A stretch of DNA of 64,000 bases from Ctena decussata (lineage: Eukaryota > Mollusca > Bivalvia > Lucinida > Lucinidae): NCBI GenBank assembly GCA_963989385.1, contig OZ022511.1:27336503-27400502 (forward strand), in the 5' to 3' direction. The notes under the pieces are model-generated. The model saw only the letters and a list, made by a program, of their open reading frames with translations. It was not told the origin of the DNA and did not search any database. Each line of letters starts with the position of its first letter. The first letter of the stretch is position 1. Position numbers and translations under genes: made by a program. This document shows positions 28,301 to 37,300 of the stretch, one piece after another.

Positions 28301-31300
28301 TGGGCACATTACTGCATTGGGAAACCAACCAAATCCATTTTAGGACAATTTTATGTGAAACAAGAAATATCTTTTAACAAGTAGCCCAAGGGCAACGATC
28401 GCTCACCTGAGTTATAAAATGTAAGCTTCCAGCTCAGGTAAGCTAATAAACAGGCTGCAATTCTATAGGATTCGATGACCCCATTGGGTGTGGCAAGTTT
28501 GGACCCCAGGGTTTTGATTGGCAGGATTTATGTAGAGGACACCATACACTGCAACATACTAAATACATAAGCTCTTGGCCCCATTGTAAGTCTATGGGAG
28601 CTAATGACCCCTGGGCGTTGCCAATTTGGGCCCCAGGGGCATGGTTGGCAGGATTTATGTAGGGCACCACTAGACATTGCTACATACTAAATATGTAAGC
28701 TCTGGGCCTCATGGTTTCAGAGAAGAAGATTTTTTAAGATTTTCCCATTGTAAGTCTATGGGAGCTAATGACCCCCGGGGCGTGGCCAATTTGGGCCCCA
28801 GGGGCATGGTTTGCAGGATTTATGTAGGGGACCACTAGACATTGGTACATACTTAACATGTAAGCTCTGGGCCTCATGGTTTCAGAGAAGAAGATTTTTT
28901 AAGATTTTCCCATTGTAAGTCTATGGGAGCTAATGACCCCCGGGGCGTGGCCAATTTGGGCCCCAGGGGCATGGTTGGCAGGATTTATGTAGGGGACCAC
29001 TAGACATTGGTACATACTTAATATGTAAGCTCTGGGCCTCATGGTTTCAGAGAAGAAGATTTTTTAAGATTTTCCCATTGTAAGTCTATGGGAGCTATTA
29101 CCCCCCGGGGCGTGGCCAATTAGGGCCCCAGGAGCATGGTTGGCAGGATTTATGTAGAGCACCACTAGACATTGCTACATACTAAATATGTAAGCTCTGG
29201 GCCTCATGGTTTCAGAGAAGAAGATTTTTTAAGATTTTCCCATTGTAAATCTATGGGAGCTAATGACCCCCGGGGCGTGGCCAATTTGGGCCCCAGGGGC
29301 ATGGTTGGCAGGATTTATGTAGGGCACCACTAGACATTGCTACATACTAAATATGTAAGCTCTGGGCCTCATGGTTTCAGAGAAGAAGATTTTTTAAGAT
29401 TTTCCCATTGTAAGTCTATGGGAGCTAATGACCCCCGGGGCGTGGCCAATTTGGGCCCCAGGGGCATGGTTGGCAGGATTTATGTAGGGGACAACTAGAC
29501 ATTGGTACATACTTAATATGTAAGCTCTGGGCCTCATGGTTTCAGAGAAGAAGATTTTTGAAGTTTTTCCCATTATAAGTCTATGGGAGCTATATGTTGC
29601 CATGGCAACCAGAGTTCCAACCCAATCTGCCCTAAAACCTTATGCAGTCAATCCCCCACCCCAACAATGCTACACATAAAATTTGATGAAGATTGGCCTG
29701 CTGGTGTAGGAGATATTGGTGTTTAAAAGTGTGGACGCCGACGACGCCGACGACGGACGACGGACCATGGCTATACTATAAGCTCACCTTGACAGGTGAG
29801 CTAACAAGACCTGTCCGCATACAGGATAGCTCGCCTGCAGCGCATTGCCCATCACATAAAAAAACTTTAACCAAAACATCCATTTCGGACGCCGACGTGG
29901 ACGCGGACGCCGGCGCCAGGGTGACAACAATAGCTCTTCCTGAGCTTTCGTTCAGGCGAGCTAAAAAAGGAGAGAAGATAATCGGCTTAGATTAAATAGA
30001 AGTGTGTATTTTAATATGTACGAGTCGGGTACATGTAAGATATCGAATGTGCTGATCAGATTGTACGGATGCGCATGTTGATATGCATATTTGTTGTTAA
30101 TGTTGGGGTTTCCATTTCGGAAATGCTGTGTTGCACATAAAAATGAGGATTGGTTGGCTGACTGCCCCACATATAGCCTTAAAAGTGTCGCAGTTCCAGC
30201 ACAACGTCAACAATTAAGCCAGCAACAATTACTTAATTTTGTCTTCGATTTCTGTGTCAAGTTATTTTGTTGGTTTTATATTTTACATGAGTGACATAAC
30301 AGGCGAAATTTTCTTTGGCAAAAAGCAATTTGGGCCAAAATATCTAGATTCATCACGACACGGTTTATAGGCCGACAGTCTAATGAAACTGAAACTAGAA
30401 AGCGAAAGTAAGCTACTTACATCTAAATCCCGGATGTATTTATATCGGCCAACGAAATACTTAAAATGTAGGTCAATAGTAAGGTTATACTGCTAAAGCC
30501 GAAAAAATTTAGCTGTCCCAATTTTTAGAATGTTTACTGTATTCACAACCTCAACCTACCCATCTTTGCTAAATGACAGAATAAAAGAGCCTGGCGTCAG
30601 CAGCCTCCAGTAATATCCAAACTCATCTGTGGTGACATTTTTTTCTATAGTGAGTACTGATACAGTGACATCGGGAATTCCCTCCCCTGACTCTTCGTCT
30701 ACAACTCTGCCATTGACTCCAATATGAATCTGAAATCATAAAATGACTTACTGTAAATGGACAGCAACTCTTCCTTTTTACATTTTTGCCTCCCTTCAAA
30801 GTGAGGGACAACTCTTAATGGAAAGAATTTGCTCCAAAGGACCCTTTGAAACTATGGAGAGCCTTTGGTATTCCCACCATATTTATGTCATTTGCATAAA
30901 CCTTTCCTACCAATCCTTGCATGAGCTCTGTCTTATGAAATTAAGGTGAATGTGTACATCTTAATGTTTTTTCTCCATTTTTACAAAGGGGAACAACTAT
31001 TGTAGCTTACTGTTTGCTTCCTATGACAAGGAAGCCTCATCAAAATGGGGTCTACATGTACTCATAAAGAAAAGAATCCTGCCACAGGTGCCAAAGTTTG
31101 TCCAAGAATAACACTCAAAGAATTATGGTCAATGAGTTCACTTTTCCTGCAATCTTGCTGACAAGGTGAAGAAATATGAATTTCTATCATCTTAAAAAAA
31201 AAAAAAGAGAGTAGAATAACTCTGAAAATATTATAAGAGTACCATTAAGGTGGCTGTAGGGGTAGTGATTATATATGTGCCACGATACGAGAAAACCAAC

Positions 31301-34300
31301 AATGTAGTTGTGCGCCCAGTCTGATCAGAGTCTTCGCTGTCCGCATGGAGGTAGCTCAGTCCCTTAGCTACCCTTTAAGCACTTAGCAAAGAGTCTGAGC
31401 AGACTGGGTGGATGCTCAGGCTGATCTGAGTCTGCGCAGGGCGCACAACCATTTGTTGGTTTTCTCATGTCGCCGCTCAATTATTTGCCTAGTCTCTTCT
31501 CATCATCTCACCCCTGTCCCACCTATGATATATTATTTCTTGTAACATTTTTAAACTGGACAAAATATTAGATGACCTTGGTAGTTTATCCTGAAAATTC
31601 TGCGCGAGAATTACAAAATGAAATACCTGTACTAATGAATCCCATTCAAAATAATTAGATTATACCCGAGTGTGAAACATGGATGGATGGAATGATGGAT
31701 GGATGGGTAGATGGATGGACAGGATGGCAGCAATGTCACCATTGATGTGTAGACGGGTGGTAGGATGGACTAATGAATAGACAGACTAATGTCCATATGG
31801 ATGGTTGCATGGATGTATAGTTCGCTAGCCACGGGTACTAAGACCCCCTGTTCCTTATTACATACCCTTTGCTAACAGCCTATTCATGTATCAGATTTCC
31901 CGCAGCACCCCCTTTTGGCTGCTGCAAGTTGTTTCCCTTGGCATGTATTATTTTTAGACCAATCAGATGATCTGTTGCAAAACACAGTTGTCTCACAACT
32001 TTGCATAATTGTTCAAAAACACATGAATTAATTAAATCTTTACCGCTTACTCATTTTTGGTAATTGCTCACAGTAAACACGATACAATCTAGACAAGAAA
32101 ATATACATGTAGAAAATGTTTTGTTACATGAATAATTTGATTTGATGCGAAGGAAGTTGTTTGCATCACATGAAATATAGCACAGTGGGAAATTGGATTT
32201 ACAATAGCCATCAGCAAAGGGTATGTAAGGAGCAAAGAGGACTCGGATGTATTGATGGATTCTTCCAGATGGGTGACACATTACTTGTTCCATATAAGCT
32301 AAGAGCGCCTCTTTGTTATTGTCCCATTCCTGTGTAAGTTGATTGCTGTGTGGGTATTTACAACATGACAGTTCTACAGTGATCTCAAAACAGTTGCTGT
32401 GTAAATAGTTGTAGTCCTGCATCCCACCTGAAAATAAATAAATAAAATAAATTTACAGAGAGTGAAATTATTTGAGAAAGAATTATAGTTTTGACAAAAT
32501 CAAACTTTTCCATTGTGTAAATTTCAGGTAGAATCTCACTTTAAAAAACTCGAGAGGATTATACCTGAGATGCCATCATAAAGCTGTTACCATAGCAACT
32601 ATGGAATTACCTACTGTAGTGCTCAGCACCTTGGCAGCCGGATGTTAATAGCAAGCAATGGCTATTGCCAACTGGCTGTCAACAGCCACTTCCTCTCTTT
32701 AAATGAACAAAACAATGGTCTTCTGATTATAAACTACAACAACTATTACAAACATGGGGGGGGGGGGGGGAGTTCTTGAAAAAACAAACAGATGTCTTTG
32801 CAGCAGTGTCAAGAGACTAGGTAAAGTCCTCCTGTGACTTAGAAAATGGGTAAAGGTAACCAAAAATGGGTAAAGGTCCCCTTAACATACTCAGCTCTTT
32901 GGGTTGTTCCAATAATATATTCATGATGCAAGTTTGGGGTATGGTTCAATGTCAAAGTAAGTAACAAAGTCCACTGCAACCTCAAAAATGAGAGCAAGGT
33001 CACCTCTTTGGCCTGTCCAAATGATCTATCAATGCAAGGTGAAAATCTACCCGCAGTTATAAATCTTGTGATCTGCACATATCTAAAGATGCTTTATAAA
33101 TTTCGTTAAAATATCTTTAGGACCTTTTAAGACCTGCTACGGTATTCATATTATACAGCACCAACCATCTTCATAATTAAAATTAACAAAGCCACCTAAT
33201 TCCACAAAAAAAAAAAATGAGGCAGGGTTATGGTTCTTGTTCTCTGCACATGGTCTGATCATTATCTCTCTACTAAGTTTATTATTAATATCTTCAATAA
33301 TATTGTTTTAAACTTATGGCGCAAACACAATTTTCAGAAGGGGAAGGTCTCTCTATTATGCCTTCGTAAAAAGGGTTATAAAGCAGCTAATTCTCCATCG
33401 CTCAGTTTCCTTTCAGATGTGCACTTATTAGGAAGAAATTTTCGCTGCCAATTTTATCAAGTTTAAGAATACAGTGCACTATAAAGGCGGAATACTGTGT
33501 TCAAATATTAGGATATTACTGCAGTTTTGGTTAAGATGTTATATTCTGGGCAATTATAATACCTATGTAATTAATTATAACTTTTACATCCAATTGTCAC
33601 TGAATACTATCATGGACGGCCTGTGAAAATTTATCTTCAGGCATACCAGAGCTCTAGATAAGAAGGAGTATTTGGTGATAATTAGGGATAAGTTTTGTTA
33701 ATTCTGCATAAAAACATATGTTGTGACCCCTCATCTGAACCGTCTCGACGAGACGGTTCAGATGAGGGGTCACAACATATGGTTTCAATGAGAAACAAGA
33801 AAAATAACCCTTAATTATCATCAAATATTCCATCTTATCTAGAGCTCTGGCATACCCCATGATGTGCGAAAAATACTGACCCAGATCAGCTTGGATATTC
33901 TCAAATCTGGTCAAGATCTACAATGGTCACTGTTCAAGTACTCGACATTCAAGAAACTACAGATTGTGAGCACAAACAGGGAATACTCTGACTGTCAAGC
34001 ACAGATGTGCCAAATCATATAAATCTTCAATGACCGGTGCACCTTTTCTCATAGCTGCCAGCTCACATAACTGTTTACAAATGGCAAGCTTGTTGTTTTT
34101 TGTAATGACATCATATTAATGAGGTTGACATATTCCGTATTACACCTTTTTAGATCCGGAATGGACCAGGATTTTACAGGGAGTAAACAACAGCTTTCCT
34201 TGAAATTCAAGGATTTTGTCGAAACTTTCCAGGTCCTTGATAAAACATGAATAATTCAAAATGTAACTCCAGACAATGATGCCCTTATCGTGCTTATTGT

Positions 34301-37300
34301 GAAATAGGACATCCTGAACCATGCACTGTCTATCATTCTTTTTATTCTCCTTACAATGTCACTTTCAAGTTATCTCAAATTTATATGTACATTCTGACCT
34401 CTAAAAATGTGAGATATATACAGTATACAATACATTATTGATCCTTATAAATGCACCTGCTCTAATAAACGCCCGTTCCTCTTGCCAAAATAGTATGTTA
34501 TAAAGACTTGCCAACCTCCGTGTTTTAAATTTGCATCAATTTTGCAAAGGGGAACAACTTATGTATTCCTGTTTGCTTCTCTGGAGGGTGTAGCGCTGCC
34601 AAATGGGGTCCACTCTTCAAAGAAAGAATTTGCTCCTAGAGGAGCAAATTCCTTCCTTTAAGAGTTGACCCTCATGCCTACTGAAAAGGGAGGTAAATAC
34701 GACAGATTTACTTCTGAAAGTACACCCATTCACCTTAATACTGTTTAGTAGAGGTATTTTTGCAGTGGTTGAGTTGCTACAATTAAGTCTCTAAATAACA
34801 CCCACCCTCCCTTTCGTAAAATGCAATGCTAACAGGGTGTTTAATAGGATTAATATGGTATACAGCAGATGATGAAACCTTTTTGCATAAAATTCACCGA
34901 ATCCTATGAATACCATAAAAATTCTTAATATTAGGACACAAAAATAATTACCATAATTGTCCTAAAATTGGAACAGCTTGTTTTTTACAGTGCAGTAATG
35001 TGTCCAAAAAATGCAAATGGGAAGGCAAATAGTGTAAACCCTGATCAGACTGCTCCATGAGGAACAGTCTGATCTGGGTTTGCACTTTTTGCTCAGACCT
35101 AACTGTCCCAATATATAGAGTTTTTATGGTAATTACAGAATCTCCAAGCAAGCTAATATACGATTACAATCTTACCATTGAAATGAACATGATAGAATGT
35201 ATCCTAAATATTTTAAAAGGCCTATTTTAAAAGAAATTCAGTGCCATCTGAAGCAAGCAGTCAAGACCAAGATCAGATTGATCCTGTAAGCACTGATTGC
35301 CAGCATTAATGCAGGGTTCGCGCTACCGCTCGCCAAAGTCGCCAAATGCGATAAAATATTTTTTTTGGCTCCAAAAATATTGATTTGGCGAAAACAAGTG
35401 GCGATAAAAAAACAAACAATAAAAACGTACGGCAAAGTTTTACGGTATCAGAGACGATCTCCACAATCATTAATCAACACCTTCAATTACCGTTAATCTG
35501 CTCAAGTAGCCTAGTCCACAGTGACGGGACACCAAGCAGACGCTTCGTGCCTCAAGGCTCGATGTTATGTAACCTTCAACGTATACATGTCTATCAATGG
35601 CATTATATTTGATTGCTCAGGTAAACACATCACTGACACCTTACGAGCTAATAAACTCACTGATCTGTGAAAATACACGAGGCTGTTGATTGTCGATTAG
35701 AAAACGGTACAAAAAGATCAAATGACATACCGACGAGTGTTGACCAGTGACCTATATTTATAGGTCGCTGTGTTGACCATGTGAAAAGGCACTCAGCCAC
35801 GTCTCACTATTATACAAATCAGCATGTGCAATACATTTAAGAGACTTTTATTATCACTTTCCAGATCATAGAGTTCAAAGATTGTCTATGCGAGTCTTGT
35901 ATGACCGCATGAATGCGCAGGCTGATCAATTTTTTCGCTTGTTGCAAACTCCGTAAAGTAGTTTTTTTTGGGTCATTTATCCGAACTTTAATAGATTATG
36001 GTGCAAAACTTATACATAATTAAATATATAAGTTTTGATTCTGCTGTTTTACACATACCGATTTTTTATGTCAAAATGATCAGAATTTGAACATTGTTAT
36101 ATATTCTTTAGTCTACAACAACTCTCAATCACTGAAACAAAACTCGTATGCAAGAGGAGGATGAAAAACTGAGACCGATAATAAGGGGAGGCAACACAGC
36201 ATAACTCTAAAGTACTAGCTTTTGCAAGCTTCTGAAGTACTAGCTTTTGCAAAACAAAATTCCTGGGTCAGATTGTCTCAAGATAATAATAGCTAATTAT
36301 CATAAATAAATAATAATAATAAAGGAACAGTGATAATAAACAATTAGAAATAAATAATCATTAGGATATATAACATGGTTTAGGCTATTTGTAATAGATT
36401 CTTAAAAAAACAGAACAGGCAAAACAGACTACAATTCATGAAAAACAGAGGGCAGATAAAAGATTTAATTAAAAGATTGTAAGCTTTATTAGCAGTGTTA
36501 ACCTCTTTCAACTGTCAGAGGAAAATGATTAATATGTCATGTAATAGACTCAAACCAGTCTAAACAACCACAGTAAACTGCCTGCAAGTTAAGGAATGTG
36601 TGTGTGTGTGTGTGGGGGGGGGGGGGGGGAGAAAGAAAGATATTTTCAAAGAATTCTTAATATTGCGAAAAACTGGCTTAAGTTCAAAGAATCTGGCACA
36701 AACAATATCAATTTGGCGAAAGTGGTGGCGAAAGAAAAAAATATCCAAGCACTAACCCTGTAATGTCAGCATAGGACAAAGTAACCCTTATATAAAGTGC
36801 CAAAAATGCAAATGGAACATTTACATGTACATGTGCAGAATTTAAAAAAGTGTTTGGTCCAAGCTATATCATTAGGAGTAGAGACAAACAGTGTAGATCC
36901 AGATGAGGTGGCTCACTATGAGCTGCCTTATCTATCCAGATGAGGTGGCTCACTATGAGCTGCCTCATCTATGCTGCTTGCGAATTTAACTATTTTCATT
37001 TTTGGCCCTGAAAGCAATAAAAGATTAAGCTTTCCATAGACTAGTGGCCATAGAGGCAGTGGCGGACTGGCGGTTAGAGGCCCCATATGAAAGGCTGAGC
37101 CAAGCACTCTCCTTTAGTTGCCTCATCCTTCTCTGATTTGAAAAAGGTACCCAGTTACTGCTGGGTTGACAGAGTTTTCCAGTCGCCAGCAGAACCAAGC
37201 GGGGATTCAAACCCGCGACCTTCTGCACCATATCTGAGTCACCGCGACCTTCTACACCATAGTTTCGCATGAAATGGCCAATGCTGGAAATGGCCAGTCA

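Larger units (their letters stand above)
29975..30508 (+). repeat. duplicated module K, copy 1
   Basis: About 530 bp, from GATAATCGGCTTA to GCTAAAGCCGAAAAA, matching 48768-48785 plus 49432-49980 in the same orientation. It contains the promoter-like block and 27-codon ORF. It lacks the 650-bp insert that splits copy 2, so it represents the uninterrupted state. Lies in the carboxypeptidase intron between exons 3 and 4. Confidence 0.7.

Noticed and set aside
28440..29603. Proteins with [17 protein letters not shown] repeats
   Set aside because: The repeated peptide is a by-product of ~166-bp DNA repeats; stops occur and frames shift between units.
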